64,000 bases of DNA from Nostoc sp. HK-01 (GCA_003990705.1 AP018318.1:1863501-1927500), one strand, 5' to 3'; shown: positions 24,655 through 33,341, counted from the first letter of the stretch. The notes: generated by a model not told the origin, from the sequence alone. A program made the numbers and translations.

Positions 24655-25899
24655 CTATTTTTTCAGCAGCAAATAATATAGTGAACCATTACCACCTGTA
24701 ATCCCAGCGCGATCGCCTGCTAGTTTACCAGTTCCCATAAAATAATCTACCCTGCCTGGGCCTTTAATCGCACTGCCTGTATCTTGATCTAAGACAAAAC
24801 GGCTGACAGTCCGAGGTTGTAATTTGCCACCAGCAGCCGGATAGGGGAATGAACCATTAATGATTGCTAGTGCGCCAGGAGGCATAATAGATTTATCGGT
24901 AGCAATCGAACGTTCGGCGGTGACTGGCTCATTAAGACTACCAGTTGCTTTTCTCCCTGGAACTTCTTTAAAGAAAACGAAACGTTCCCAGCGGGGCAAA
25001 TAATTATTTAACTCTAAGGGATTTTGGCGGAAGAAGCTAATCAGACGTGGCATAGTCAAGCCTTCTAGGGGCAGTTTGCCATCTTTGGCTAGTTCTTTGC
25101 CGATACTAGTCCAAGGATAATCAGTCCCCCCGGCGTAACCTACAGAAGTAGTTTTGCCATTGGTTAACCTGATTTGGGCAGAACCTTGGATGTGTACCAT
25201 ATATGCGTCTAATCGATCGCGGAACCACAACAATTCCAAACCGCGTAACTGGCTTTTATCACCTTGTAAACCGTCTTTTCCTTCCAAATCAATCCGTTTT
25301 GGGTGAGGTTTAGCCCATTGGTCGAAATTCGGTGGGAGTTGATAAAGGGGATACTTATATATAGAAGTTTTAACGCGACTGGCCTGATAAATAGGCTCAT
25401 AGTAAGCAGTAAATTTAACAGTACCCTTGCCATCATTGCCGACGGACTTGTAAAACACAAACTCCCGCTGAATTGCAGCTTGGAGTTGAGTTGCAGATTT
25501 AGCAGTTGCTACTAATTGCCGAAAACGCAATAAACTGCGTCGCACGCGATCGCGGGTAATTCCTGGCACCGGATAATTGTTATAGGCGGCGATCGCTTTA
25601 TCTTTGGCCAAATAATCTAAACTATTATCAATGGCGGCTAAGAGAGCTTTGCGATCGCCTGGTTTACCTTTACGACCAAAAATTTGCTCATCCCATCCCA
25701 AGCAAGTAGATACCGGATTACAAGTATTACTAATATCAACTGGTTGGAGTGGTAATTGTAGCTCAGGCTGAGGGCTTGGCTGTGTAGGTAACGGTACAGG
25801 TAACGGTATCGTCGTCGGAACTTGAGCAACAGCTGGCCAAATTGTGTTTACAAGGGCAATTCCCAGACTCAAAGAAGCCAAAGCAAGGGTTTTTCTCAT
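24655..25899 (-). CDS. mltA: Membrane-bound lytic murein transglycosylase A
   Basis: MltA cleaves the glycan backbone of peptidoglycan in the periplasm, leaving 1,6-anhydro ends. The 414-residue precursor has a signal peptide (RKTLALASLSLGIALVNTIW, with cleavage likely after AVAQ), a Pro-rich spacer, then the MltA barrel (FTAYYEPIYQASRVKTSIYK, YMVHIQGSAQIRLTNG) and the C-terminal 3D domain with the catalytic Asp in RVDYFMGTG. There is no lipobox Cys at the signal end, so unlike E. coli MltA it may be secreted or anchored by an uncleaved signal. It lies 3 nt downstream of the 84-residue gene at 25903 and is probably cotranscribed with it. Confidence 0.95.
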   Translation of the reverse strand: MRKTLALASLSLGIALVNTIWPAVAQVPTTIPLPVPLPTQPSPQPELQLPLQPVDISNTCNPVSTCLGWDEQIFGRKGKPGDRKALLAAIDNSLDYLAKDKAIAAYNNYPVPGITRDRVRRSLLRFRQLVATAKSATQLQAAIQREFVFYKSVGNDGKGTVKFTAYYEPIYQASRVKTSIYKYPLYQLPPNFDQWAKPHPKRIDLEGKDGLQGDKSQLRGLELLWFRDRLDAYMVHIQGSAQIRLTNGKTTSVGYAGGTDYPWTSIGKELAKDGKLPLEGLTMPRLISFFRQNPLELNNYLPRWERFVFFKEVPGRKATGSLNEPVTAERSIATDKSIMPPGALAIINGSFPYPAAGGKLQPRTVSRFVLDQDTGSAIKGPGRVDYFMGTGKLAGDRAGITGGNGSLYYLLLKK

Positions 25900-25902
25900 G
25901 AT

Positions 25903-26157
25903 TTAGTCGAATCTTTCAACACTAGAACTAAACAGTGGTTCTACCCGGATTGCTACAATCCGAGATGGGCGGACAACCATATACTCTCCTTGAATATTCT
26001 TGATCGGTACACTAATAAAATCATTCGAGGCAGACTTAGGAACTAGTTCGCCACTATACCATTTTTGGAATTCTTGAATAGTGGGAAACCTTACTTCCTC
26101 ACGATGACCAGTTTCCAGGAAGAGGTGTACAGCGTATTCATTCGGTGTTCTAGCCAT
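25903..26157 (-). CDS. Small conserved cyanobacterial protein upstream of mltA
   Basis: An 84-residue soluble protein starting MARTPNEYAVHLFLETGHRE and containing RFPTIQEFQKWYSGELV and YMVVRPSRIVAIRVEPLF. I recognise it only as a cyanobacterial conserved hypothetical. The frame, its composition and the 3-nt spacing to mltA support it as real and as the first gene of a two-gene operon. It may have a small beta-rich fold. No function can be assigned. Confidence 0.75.
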   Translation of the reverse strand: MARTPNEYAVHLFLETGHREEVRFPTIQEFQKWYSGELVPKSASNDFISVPIKNIQGEYMVVRPSRIVAIRVEPLFSSSVERFD

Positions 26158-26430
26158 AAAGTTGAATCATTACAAATATGTTCAACCCATGTTAACCACG
26201 TCACCTCAGAATGAAAAGGGTAAGCATACGGGAGCAAGAAAAGCTATCCGGAGAGTTTTGCATTAATCAACCATGAGCTATTACTCCAAAGTCTTGACTT
26301 TTATTGTCCCTCTAGACGGCCAAGAGTTGAAGCTGTTCCTGAAAGTATGAGTGCGGGCTGGGATCGACAGTGAATATTATAAAAACCTTGTTGGGTTTCG
26401 CTATTGCTCCACCCAACTTACCTTGCTGAA
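26158..26430. other. 270-base gap with a GTTGGGT...ACCCAAC repeat
   Basis: No gene. A hairpin GTTGGGT / ACCCAAC (26390-26396, 26411-26417) lies just before the stop of the Rieske gene; similar TGTTGGGTTTCG...ACCCAAC units are common in Nostoc intergenic DNA. It may terminate the minus-strand Rieske gene. Confidence 0.5.
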
Positions 26431-27834
26431 TTACGAAGCTATATTTCTCGGCGGAATTTCTCGCCCTTGATAAAACTGTTTTTCTAACTTGCCTAAACCA
26501 AACCAAAGACCGCCACCGAGTAATACAGCTACGTTGGCAATAATTACCGTGATATGAGAAATATCACCGGGAAATAAGACTGATAAAGACAGCAAACTCC
26601 AAATTAATGCTGTTGCTATCACCACTCCTAAACGCAAACGTTGGAGGTTTTTCAAAGCTGGGCGACAACTACCACAATGTTTTGTGTGGGAATGGTATCT
26701 ATCTAATAAAGCCTCTTTGGGTAGTGGCGGTGGTAAAGTCTCACCTGGAAATGATTCTGCACAATATTGCTTGACCCAAGAACGTAATTGAAATACAAAA
26801 ATATCAGCTTTTGTTGGTAAATAAAACGCTTTGGTAAAGTTATCAGTGCCACCTTTTTGTTCTAAATAGCGTTCTTGGTGATGTAAGAAAATCTGATCAT
26901 CTTCTAGTACGTTGTTTTGTCCTAGATGGGAGTACCAGCGAGGAGTGAGTTTGAGAAATAACCCTGGTAATTTTGAAGAGAATTTGAAAGGAAAACGGGC
27001 AAATAGGCGACATTCTCCTTTGCGGATAGGGGTTGCATAAACGACTGTTAATGTTCTGCCAAATTGCTTGGATGTGAGATCATGCCACATCAACCCAGGT
27101 GCAATAAAGGTAGTATCTTGTTTACCTAAAGTGCCTTTGCGGGGGCCTTCTTGCCAAAGGCCTTTAAATCCCCATTTACCTGACTCGACAATTTCTAATT
27201 CTACGGGTGCAACATTGGCGCGGTTGCCGACTGTGCGATGATGGGTGTAAGGAATGTGGCTGGAGTCGAGAACGTTTTCCATTAATGTCAACGCATCATA
27301 AGGTAAGTCTCGAAAGGTATTCAAGCAAACCCAGCCTTCAGTATTTTCTTCTAAAACGTCAACGATGGGAACTTGTGTTTTGGCAGCATTTTCCGGTTGA
27401 CCAGGATAAACAAACAATAACCCTTGGCGGACTGTGGTTGGTAATGAATTTACACAAGCGCGGGGGGATGTTTCGGCTTTTCCCTCTGGTACTTGTTGAG
27501 GAATGCTTTCACATTTGCCTGTCCCTGAAAATGCCCAGCCATGATAAGGACATTCTAGCCAGCCAGCTTCGTTAACTCTGCCTTCGGAAAGTGGGGCTAA
27601 ACGGTGGGGACATTGGTCTTCAAAGGCTCGCCAAGTCTGTTCATTTTTGTCCCACCATAAAACTAAGTCTCGCTCTAGTAAGGTGAAGCGCGTTAGCTGG
27701 GATTTATCTAAGTCTGCGATGTAGTGGACAGGATACCAAACTTCTAAGGGGTCAAAGCGTTCTGGGTCTAGTCCACCAGCAGGTAAATTATCTGTGGTTG
27801 TTGGGGATAATGGCTGTAAGAGGCTGTTGGACAT
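26431..27834 (-). CDS. Rieske non-heme iron oxygenase of the PaO/Tic55 family
   Basis: The 467-residue protein has an N-terminal Rieske 2Fe-2S domain with both ligand motifs (CPHRLAPL and CPYHGW, at about residues 70 and 91), a mononuclear iron site with LMENVLDSSHIPYTHH, the PaO domain, a CGSC (CxxC) motif near residue 398 typical of chlorophyll-related members, and two C-terminal membrane spans (VIATALIWSLLSLSVLFP, VIIANVAVLLGGGLWFGL). Plant relatives include pheophorbide a oxygenase, Tic55 and protochlorophyllide-dependent Ptc52. The substrate here is unknown; a tetrapyrrole is the likely choice. I start at 27834 (MSNSLLQPLSP) since the longer frame adds residues foreign to the family. Confidence 0.92.
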   Translation of the reverse strand: MSNSLLQPLSPTTTDNLPAGGLDPERFDPLEVWYPVHYIADLDKSQLTRFTLLERDLVLWWDKNEQTWRAFEDQCPHRLAPLSEGRVNEAGWLECPYHGWAFSGTGKCESIPQQVPEGKAETSPRACVNSLPTTVRQGLLFVYPGQPENAAKTQVPIVDVLEENTEGWVCLNTFRDLPYDALTLMENVLDSSHIPYTHHRTVGNRANVAPVELEIVESGKWGFKGLWQEGPRKGTLGKQDTTFIAPGLMWHDLTSKQFGRTLTVVYATPIRKGECRLFARFPFKFSSKLPGLFLKLTPRWYSHLGQNNVLEDDQIFLHHQERYLEQKGGTDNFTKAFYLPTKADIFVFQLRSWVKQYCAESFPGETLPPPLPKEALLDRYHSHTKHCGSCRPALKNLQRLRLGVVIATALIWSLLSLSVLFPGDISHITVIIANVAVLLGGGLWFGLGKLEKQFYQGREIPPRNIAS

Positions 27835-27968
27835 GATGAGATGCGTCAAGGAATAATTGTCTACCCACAAAAAATGTAACAATTTTTTAACGGAGATGGC
27901 AGACGAGAGTCATGAAATCAGCCGATAGTCTAAATTAACAAGCAGTTGCACAAAACAATTTCAACACT

Positions 27969-28721
27969 ATGGCAGTAGACACAAGGGAATGTGCAGGTGC
28001 GAAACTAGCTTTACGTCAAGCGTTGGCTGCTTGTGATGGTAATACTAAGGATGAAACTGTAATTGCTGCGATTGAAAATCTGCGACTTGTCAATCCAAAT
28101 CCAGCACCAACTCGTAACGTTAAGTTATTAGATAATGACTGGCTATTAATTAGTGCGCCGAATTTTCCTGGGGGTGAACGACTAGCAAATGGTAAGTTTG
28201 CTTATACTCTTGGTCGCCTTGCTTTTAATATGTTTCAGCCGACAAAACTAAAATTAGTAATTGACCGAGTTTCTCAACCTGTTTTTTTATTAGGAAATGG
28301 CGAACAGCGCAGTCACGATATTGTTGTGGAATTTACGACTGCTGATGAAAATTATCCACAAATATCTGGAGTTGTGCGGAACTTAGGTGTTTGTGAACCA
28401 ATTAGTGATACGGTGCTACAAGTCAAATTTACTGGGGGAGTTTTAACACCAAAAGACCCAACTAAAATGGATGAGTGGCGAGCAATTTTTGGTCAGCAGA
28501 GTCAAAATGTCAAACGTAATTTTAAAGACAGTTTGATGTTGGGTTTGTTTAAGTTAATGTTTGGTTTGGTTCCACCACAAGGAATGAATTCTGAGACTGG
28601 AGAAGTTAAGTTTATCATGGAGCGATCGCCTAAAGGTCGGCTAGAAATTCTCTATCTTGATGAGGAGTTGCGGATAACTTGTGGCGAAAAGGGAACCATT
28701 TTAGTCTGTGAAAGGCAATAG
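27969..28721 (+). CDS. PAP/fibrillin family protein
   Basis: Fibrillins (plastid lipid-associated proteins) bind hydrophobic molecules around thylakoids and plastoglobules. The 250-residue protein has KLALRQALAACDGNT near the start, then the beta-barrel core (NVKLLDNDWLLISAPNFPGG, ANGKFAYTLGRLAFNMFQPT) and the C-terminal strands RLEILYLDEELRITCGEKGT, which is the family's D-E-L-R-I signature. No transit or signal sequence. It is divergent from the Rieske gene with about 130 nt between the starts. The role would be in protecting thylakoids or carrying lipids; the specific ligand is unknown. Confidence 0.92.
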   Translation: MAVDTRECAGAKLALRQALAACDGNTKDETVIAAIENLRLVNPNPAPTRNVKLLDNDWLLISAPNFPGGERLANGKFAYTLGRLAFNMFQPTKLKLVIDRVSQPVFLLGNGEQRSHDIVVEFTTADENYPQISGVVRNLGVCEPISDTVLQVKFTGGVLTPKDPTKMDEWRAIFGQQSQNVKRNFKDSLMLGLFKLMFGLVPPQGMNSETGEVKFIMERSPKGRLEILYLDEELRITCGEKGTILVCERQ

Positions 28722-28802
28722 CGATCGCTTTCAGAAATCAGTCAGGTGACTTTTATAGTTAAAATTTACAAATCATACTGATCTTCTCCACTCCCTCGTT
28801 TC

Positions 28803-29126
28803 ATGCAAACCCCTTCTTCTACTATTTCACATTTAATTGCTGCGGGCTTTCATGCTCTTTCTGATCCTCTGCGGATTAATGTGCTGGAACTATTGCGACA
28901 GCAAGAACTTTGTGTATGTGATTTGTGTGATGCGTTGGGGGTAAATCAGTCAAAACTTTCGTTTCACCTCAAGACTTTAAAGGAAGCTGGCTTAGTTAAC
29001 TCCCGTCAAGAAGGACGTTGGATTTATTACAGTTTAAATATGCCGCAATTTAGTGTTTTAGAGCAATATTTAGCAGATTATCGTCAACAAGGCGTAATAC
29101 CACCTGTACGCTCTTGCTGCGACTAA
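28803..29126 (+). CDS. ArsR/SmtB-family transcriptional regulator
   Basis: A 107-residue winged-helix repressor. Helix alpha-3 carries ELCVCDLCDAL, the ArsR-type metalloid site, followed by the recognition region VNQSKLSFHLKTLKEAGLVN and the wing SRQEGRWIYYSL. Cys residues in the CVCDLC motif and the terminal SCCD could bind As(III) or Sb(III). ArsR represses its operon until metalloid binds. No arsenical pump or reductase gene is next to it here, and the gene downstream is a creatininase-like amidohydrolase behind a repeat element, so its regulon must lie elsewhere. Confidence 0.92.
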   Translation: MQTPSSTISHLIAAGFHALSDPLRINVLELLRQQELCVCDLCDALGVNQSKLSFHLKTLKEAGLVNSRQEGRWIYYSLNMPQFSVLEQYLADYRQQGVIPPVRSCCD

Positions 29127-29131
29127 TATCT

Positions 29132-29266
29132 GATATCATGTCCGGCACATCAGTTATGATTCCAAAAATCTGTGCGGAAATATCAATCCTCTCCTCTGCT
29201 TCCTCTGCACCTCTGCTCCCTCTGCTGTCTTAATGATAAGTCTTTTACCGGACACGATAAGATATC
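29132..29266. mobile_element. Probable MITE-like repeat with imperfect terminal inverted repeats
   Basis: GATATCATGTCCGG at 29132 is repeated inverted as CCGGACACGATAAGATATC ending at 29266, and the similarity continues inward (GTTATGATT versus AATGATAAG) for about 30 nt with one 4-nt indel. The core is a pyrimidine-rich CTCTGC tract (about 29190-29230) of STRR type. No coding capacity. It separates arsR from the creatininase gene. Confidence 0.55.
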
Positions 29267-29396
29267 CTGGATGCGATCGCTTAACAATTACTCCAGTGAG
29301 AATTGCTGAATTTGGCTAAAGTCGAGTTAGTGGTGAGTTAATCACAAAAGCAAAATTGGCTTTCCACCGCAATTTTCATAAGGAAGTAGATTAAAA

Positions 29397-30143
29397 ATGT
29401 TACTGCATTTGAGTACTTGGCCAGAAGTTGAAGCTTATTTACAGCAATCTCAGGGAATAATTTTTCCGATTGGTTCTACAGAACAACACGGGCCGACAGG
29501 GTTAATTGGGACTGATGCGATTTGTGCAGAAGCGATCGCCCGTGGTGTAGGTGAAGCAACTGGGGCGATCGTTGGCCCTACAATCAATGTGGGAATGGCA
29601 TTGCATCACACTGCTTTTCCCGGCACAATTAGTCTCCGTCCTAGCACTTTAATTCAAGTAGTTCGAGATTACGTAACTAGTTTAGTCAAAGTTGGTTTTA
29701 GCAAATTCTACTTTATCAACGGCCACGGCGGTAACATTGCTACTCTCAAAGCCGCATTCTCGGAAACTTACGCTTATCTAGAAGATTTACAAATTTCCCA
29801 TGCTCATCAAGTGCAATGTCAAGTAGCTAACTGGTTTATGTGCAGATCTGTATATGAGTTAGCTAAACAATTGTACGCTGATCAAGAAGGTTCTCATGCT
29901 ACCCCCAGTGAAGTAGCTGTCACTCAATATGTTTATCCCGAAGCAATTAAACAAGCACCCCTTTCTACAGAAGTAGCGCGGGGACACAACATTTATAGTG
30001 CGGCTGATTTTCGCAACCGTTACCCAGATGGACGTATGGGTTCAAATCCCGCTTTAGCAACTCCAGAACATGGTAAGCAATTTTATGACTTGGCTGTAAA
30101 AGAACTCAGCAATGGATATTTGGAGTTTCTCAACGCAGGTTAA
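29397..30143 (+). CDS. Creatininase-family metal-dependent amidohydrolase
   Basis: The 248-residue protein has the metal-ligand motifs of this family: PIGSTEQHGPTGLIGTDAIC (Glu and His, then Asp), ALHHTAFPGTISLRP, FINGHGGNIATL, and EGSHATPSEVAVTQYV near residue 165. Creatininase-family members hydrolyse cyclic amides or open related rings (creatinine, the FAPy intermediate in archaeal riboflavin synthesis, the MftE maturase peptide). Nothing nearby points to one substrate. A long cruciform-type hairpin follows its stop, and hisC lies downstream. Confidence 0.92.
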   Translation: MLLHLSTWPEVEAYLQQSQGIIFPIGSTEQHGPTGLIGTDAICAEAIARGVGEATGAIVGPTINVGMALHHTAFPGTISLRPSTLIQVVRDYVTSLVKVGFSKFYFINGHGGNIATLKAAFSETYAYLEDLQISHAHQVQCQVANWFMCRSVYELAKQLYADQEGSHATPSEVAVTQYVYPEAIKQAPLSTEVARGHNIYSAADFRNRYPDGRMGSNPALATPEHGKQFYDLAVKELSNGYLEFLNAG

Positions 30144-30166
30144 AGGATAGTAGGTAATAGGGTTTC

Positions 30167-30199
30167 AGATACTCGACTTTTTAAAAAAGTCGAGTATCT
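30167..30199. terminator. Terminator/cruciform between the creatininase gene and hisC
   Basis: Perfect 16-bp arms AGATACTCGACTTTTT / AAAAAGTCGAGTATCT (30167-30182, 30184-30199) around a single A, 23 nt after the stop. The inner T-run replaces the usual 3' tail, so it is a very stable hairpin but an atypical terminator. Confidence 0.7.
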
Positions 30200-30216
30200 C
30201 GTTGTTCAGAGCAAAA

Positions 30217-30468
30217 AGACTCATTAATGGAGAAAAAAGACTCACTAATGGAGCAAAAAGACTCATTCACGAGTCTTTAAGCTTCATTAATGCAGAAAAA
30301 AGCCTCATTAATGAGTATCAAAAGCTCATTAATCAAGAAAAAATCCTCATTAATCCAGTTCTCATACTCATTAATGACTATCAAAGGCTCATTCACAAGT
30401 ATTCAAGCTTTATTAATGCAGAAAAAAGCCTCATTAATCTAGCTCCCATACTCATTCACAAGCTAAAA
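30217..30468. repeat. 21-bp tandem array, 12 units, upstream of hisC
   Basis: Twelve consecutive 21-bp units fill 30217-30468 exactly. Each has CTCATTAAT, CTCATTCAC or a one-base variant at positions 4-12; several carry an A-tract (AGAAAAA) at the end. Units 3-5 (30259-30321) resemble units 9-11 (30385-30447), suggesting a six-unit higher-order repeat. Twenty-one bp is two helical turns, so sites and A-tracts fall on one face. In the hisC frame it reads heptapeptides (x-L-I-N/H-x-x-x) without a stop. Confidence 0.92.
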
Positions 30469-30510
30469 TACTTGTCTACTCGTTTCTTTTGTGTCACCTT
30501 CTTCGCAGCT

Positions 30511-31560
30511 ATGAGCAATTTCTTCCGCGCCAATGTTGATGCAATGGCTAGTTACGTTCCTGGTGAACAGCCGAAACGCGGTACTCAAGTCATTAAACTC
30601 AATAGTAACGAAAATCCCTACCCTCCCTCACCTCATGCTTTAGCCGCACTACAAAAAATTGACGGTGAGTGGTTGCGGCGTTACCCTGAACCATTTGGCG
30701 ACCAGTTTCGCCAAGCTGCAAGTCAGGTTTTAGGAGTACCCAGTGATTGGATTATTGTAGGTAATGGTAGTGATGAAATTTTAAATGTCGTAATGCGAGC
30801 CTGTACAGAACCGGGACGCAAAGTTGTTTATCCCACACCGACTTATGTCTTATATCGTACCCTGACGGAGATGCAGTCGGCAGATATTATCGAAATTCCC
30901 TACAGTGAAGACTACAAATTACCAGTAGCAGAGTTAATTGCTGCTGATGGTGCTGTGACATTTATTGCTTCACCTAACAGTCCTTCTGGTCATGTTGTCC
31001 CTAGTCCAGATTTAGAAAAACTCGCCAGCCAGTTATCTGGGGTGTTAGTCATTGATGAAGCTTACGTAGATTTTGCCGAAGCCGATGCCTTAGCTTTGGT
31101 GAAAGAATATGAGAATGTGATAATTATTCGCACCTTATCTAAAGGTTACTCATTAGCGGGTTTGCGCTTGGGTTTTGGGATAGGGAATCCCAAGCTGTTG
31201 CAGGGATTATTTAAGGTCAAAGATAGTTATAACATTGATGCGATCGCCTGTACAGTTGCCACAGTCGCCATCACCGACCAAGCTTATAAAAATACTTGCG
31301 TAGCCAAAATCAAAGCATCACGCACCCAACTCACCAGAGAATTTCAACAATTGGGTTTTCTGGTTTGGGAGTCTCACACCAACTTTTTACTAGTCCAGCC
31401 ACCCCAACAAAACGCCGAGTATCTCTATCAAAAACTCAAAGAACAACAAATACTCATCCGCTACTTTCCCCACCCTGGACTACTAGATAAACTCCGCATC
31501 ACCATTGGTACAGATGAGCAAAATCAAGTTTTAGTAAATGCCATTAAGGCATTGCTCTAA
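30511..31560 (+). CDS. hisC: Histidinol-phosphate aminotransferase
   Basis: This PLP enzyme converts imidazole-acetol phosphate to histidinol phosphate in histidine synthesis. The 349-residue product has KLNSNENPYPPSP, IIVGNGSDEILNVVMRACTE, ASPNSPSGHVV, VIDEAYVDFAE and the PLP-binding Lys in IIRTLSKGYSLAGLRLGFGI. I start at 30511 (MSNFFRANVDAMASYVPGEQ), the normal family start. The frame is open 103 codons further back only because the 21-bp array has no stops in that phase. No clear Shine-Dalgarno precedes the ATG. The array directly upstream may affect its expression. A SAM methyltransferase follows after 44 nt. Confidence 0.95.
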   Translation: MSNFFRANVDAMASYVPGEQPKRGTQVIKLNSNENPYPPSPHALAALQKIDGEWLRRYPEPFGDQFRQAASQVLGVPSDWIIVGNGSDEILNVVMRACTEPGRKVVYPTPTYVLYRTLTEMQSADIIEIPYSEDYKLPVAELIAADGAVTFIASPNSPSGHVVPSPDLEKLASQLSGVLVIDEAYVDFAEADALALVKEYENVIIIRTLSKGYSLAGLRLGFGIGNPKLLQGLFKVKDSYNIDAIACTVATVAITDQAYKNTCVAKIKASRTQLTREFQQLGFLVWESHTNFLLVQPPQQNAEYLYQKLKEQQILIRYFPHPGLLDKLRITIGTDEQNQVLVNAIKALL

Positions 31561-31604
31561 TCAAGAATTTAGATAAAATAAATTGCTGAAACTTAGGTCG
31601 CTAT

Positions 31605-32345
31605 ATGAGTGAATGGTATAAAGAAGACCTCGCCTTTATCCATGATGATGGTTTTCGGGATTATGCGCTCAAATCAGCCCCAGGTATTTTAGAAATTTTA
31701 CGGCAAAACAAAATTAACTCAGGTTTAGTTGTGGACTTGGGTTGTGGTAGTGGATTATGGGCAAACGAACTCGTCAAGTCTAATTATCAGGTATTGGGCG
31801 TTGATATTTCCGAGGCGATGATTGCGATCGCTCAAAACAGAGTTCCCCAAGCCAAATTTTATGTTGGTTCAGTATTTAAAATTGCCATTCCCCCATGTCA
31901 CGCTGTTACTTCCATTAGTGAATGTTTGAGTTACTTGTTTGACGCTGACAACAACCGCCAAAACCTGATTCAGCTTTTTCGACGCATATATCAAGCATTA
32001 ACGCCTGGTGGTGTGTTTATCTTCGATATTGTGGAAGCAGGACAAATTGCAATCGGAAATAAAACTAAAAATTTTACTGAAGGTAAAAATTGGCTGGTAT
32101 TAGTTGAAAAAGAAGAACTGCGATCGCAAAACATTTTAACCCGCCGCATCATCACTTTCCGCCAAGTCGGAGAATATTACAGACGAGATGAAGAAATACA
32201 TTATGTGCAATTATACCGAGCCACCCAAATAGCCACAGACTTACGAAAAATTGGCTTTCGCGTGCAAACAACTCGTAATTATGGCAGTTACTATTTACCC
32301 AAAGGTAATGCTGCATTTATCGCCCGTAAACCCTTTCCTGATTAG
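31605..32345 (+). CDS. Class I SAM-dependent methyltransferase
   Basis: A 246-residue methyltransferase with Rossmann-fold motif I VVDLGCGSGLWANELV at ~43-58, motif II VLGVDISEAMIAIAQNRVP, and the post-motif LTPGGVFIFDIVEAG. The C-terminal half is less conserved and probably binds the substrate (TRRIITFRQVGEYYRRDEEI). Substrate unknown. It is the first of a run of closely spaced genes (GNAT 33 nt after it, then a cupin overlapping the GNAT gene), which may form an operon with hisC. No link to histidine synthesis is evident. Confidence 0.9.
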   Translation: MSEWYKEDLAFIHDDGFRDYALKSAPGILEILRQNKINSGLVVDLGCGSGLWANELVKSNYQVLGVDISEAMIAIAQNRVPQAKFYVGSVFKIAIPPCHAVTSISECLSYLFDADNNRQNLIQLFRRIYQALTPGGVFIFDIVEAGQIAIGNKTKNFTEGKNWLVLVEKEELRSQNILTRRIITFRQVGEYYRRDEEIHYVQLYRATQIATDLRKIGFRVQTTRNYGSYYLPKGNAAFIARKPFPD

Positions 32346-32378
32346 AGGGATAATATCTACTACAAAAACTGTTGTAAT

Positions 32379-32819
32379 ATGACTTATAAATTTGTTGACA
32401 CTCTCACAGAAAAGCAAATTTCTGAACTAGTACAGTTATATAAAAATGAATTCTGGAGCAAACAGCGTACATATCAAGATGTTGCCAAAATGCTCAAAGC
32501 TTCAAATATTGTTTTAGGTTTGATAGATAATAATGAACAGTTAATTGGGTTTACTCGCGTTCTCACAGACTTTGTGTATCGAGCGACTATTTACGATGTC
32601 ATAATTAAACCAGACTATAGAAAACAGGGGCTTGGTGTAAAGTTACTAGATGCAATTGTCAATCATCCTCAATTAAATCAAGTTGAGCATATCGCCCTTT
32701 ACTGTTTACCAGAAATGATACCATTTTATCAGCGTTGGGGCTTTACCCCAGAAGTTGGCAATCTTAAATTGATGTATCGATATCACCAATCACATAAGGA
32801 TAAACTACATGATTATTAA
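32379..32819 (+). CDS. GNAT-family N-acetyltransferase
   Basis: A 146-residue protein with the GNAT core: LVQLYKNEFWSKQRTY, GFTRVLTDFVYRATIYDVII and the acetyl-CoA loop DYRKQGLGVKLLDAIVNHPQ (Q/RxxGxG/A variant KQGLG), ending in PFYQRWGFTPE. The acceptor is unknown. Its stop overlaps the next gene's start by 11 nt, so translation of the cupin is likely coupled. Confidence 0.9.
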   Translation: MTYKFVDTLTEKQISELVQLYKNEFWSKQRTYQDVAKMLKASNIVLGLIDNNEQLIGFTRVLTDFVYRATIYDVIIKPDYRKQGLGVKLLDAIVNHPQLNQVEHIALYCLPEMIPFYQRWGFTPEVGNLKLMYRYHQSHKDKLHDY

Positions 32820-33267
32820 TCCAGATAATATTCCCAGCCGCACAACTTCAATTTACCCAGAAAAATTCCAACATATCGTTGCTGGGAGAGTTAAAAAAGC
32901 GTTAGGAAATGCCGCCGGATTAAAAAATTATGGGGTAAATTTAGTCACCCTAGCACCAGGAAGTTGTTCGGCTTTAAGACATTGGCATACTCGGCAAGAC
33001 GAGTTTATTTATATCATTGAAGGTGAAGCAACCCTAGTCACCAATGCCGGAGAGCAAATTCTCACACCAGGAATGATGGCGGGTTTTCCCGCTGGCGAAG
33101 AAAACGGACATCACCTAGTAAATCGCTCTGATACAATAGTAATTTATTTAGAAGTTGGGGATAGAACACCGGATGATGAAGGTTACTATCCAGACGATGA
33201 TTTAATTGCCAAAGCTGGTGTAAATGGTGAGCGAATTTTTACGCGAAAAGATGGAACTCTGTATTAG
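32809..33267 (+). CDS. Cupin-domain protein
   Basis: A 152-residue single-domain cupin. Metal motif 1 reads RHWHTRQDEFIYIIEGEATL (G-x5-HxH-x3-E-type), and motif 2 PAGEENGHHLVNRSDTIVIY, giving the His and Glu ligands of a small beta-barrel; a C-terminal segment has DDEGYYPDDDLIAKAGV, seen in a subgroup of bacterial cupins. Enzymatic or binding role unknown. The start overlaps the upstream GNAT gene. Confidence 0.9.
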   Translation: MIINPDNIPSRTTSIYPEKFQHIVAGRVKKALGNAAGLKNYGVNLVTLAPGSCSALRHWHTRQDEFIYIIEGEATLVTNAGEQILTPGMMAGFPAGEENGHHLVNRSDTIVIYLEVGDRTPDDEGYYPDDDLIAKAGVNGERIFTRKDGTLY

Positions 33268-33341
33268 ATTTGAGGTTACTTATAATATGCGATCGCATCC
33301 AAATTACCACAAAATTTTAGCTAAATCATCAGGTAATTCTC

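Noticed and set aside
28803-29126. Arsenic-resistance operon
   Set aside because: Only the regulator is present; neither arsenical pump nor reductase genes adjoin it in the window.
30036-30053. tRNA T-arm-like string GGGTTCAAATCCC
   Set aside because: It falls inside the creatininase gene (Gly-Ser-Asn-Pro-Ala) with no acceptor or anticodon arms around it.
30217-30468. CRISPR array
   Set aside because: Repeats are contiguous 21-bp units without unique spacers, and no cas genes are present. The same holds for the 42-bp array at 8599.
30202-30510. N-terminal extension of HisC by 103 residues
   Set aside because: Reads the 21-bp array in frame; HisC family proteins start at MSNFFRANVDAM. Kept only as an open question in the findings.
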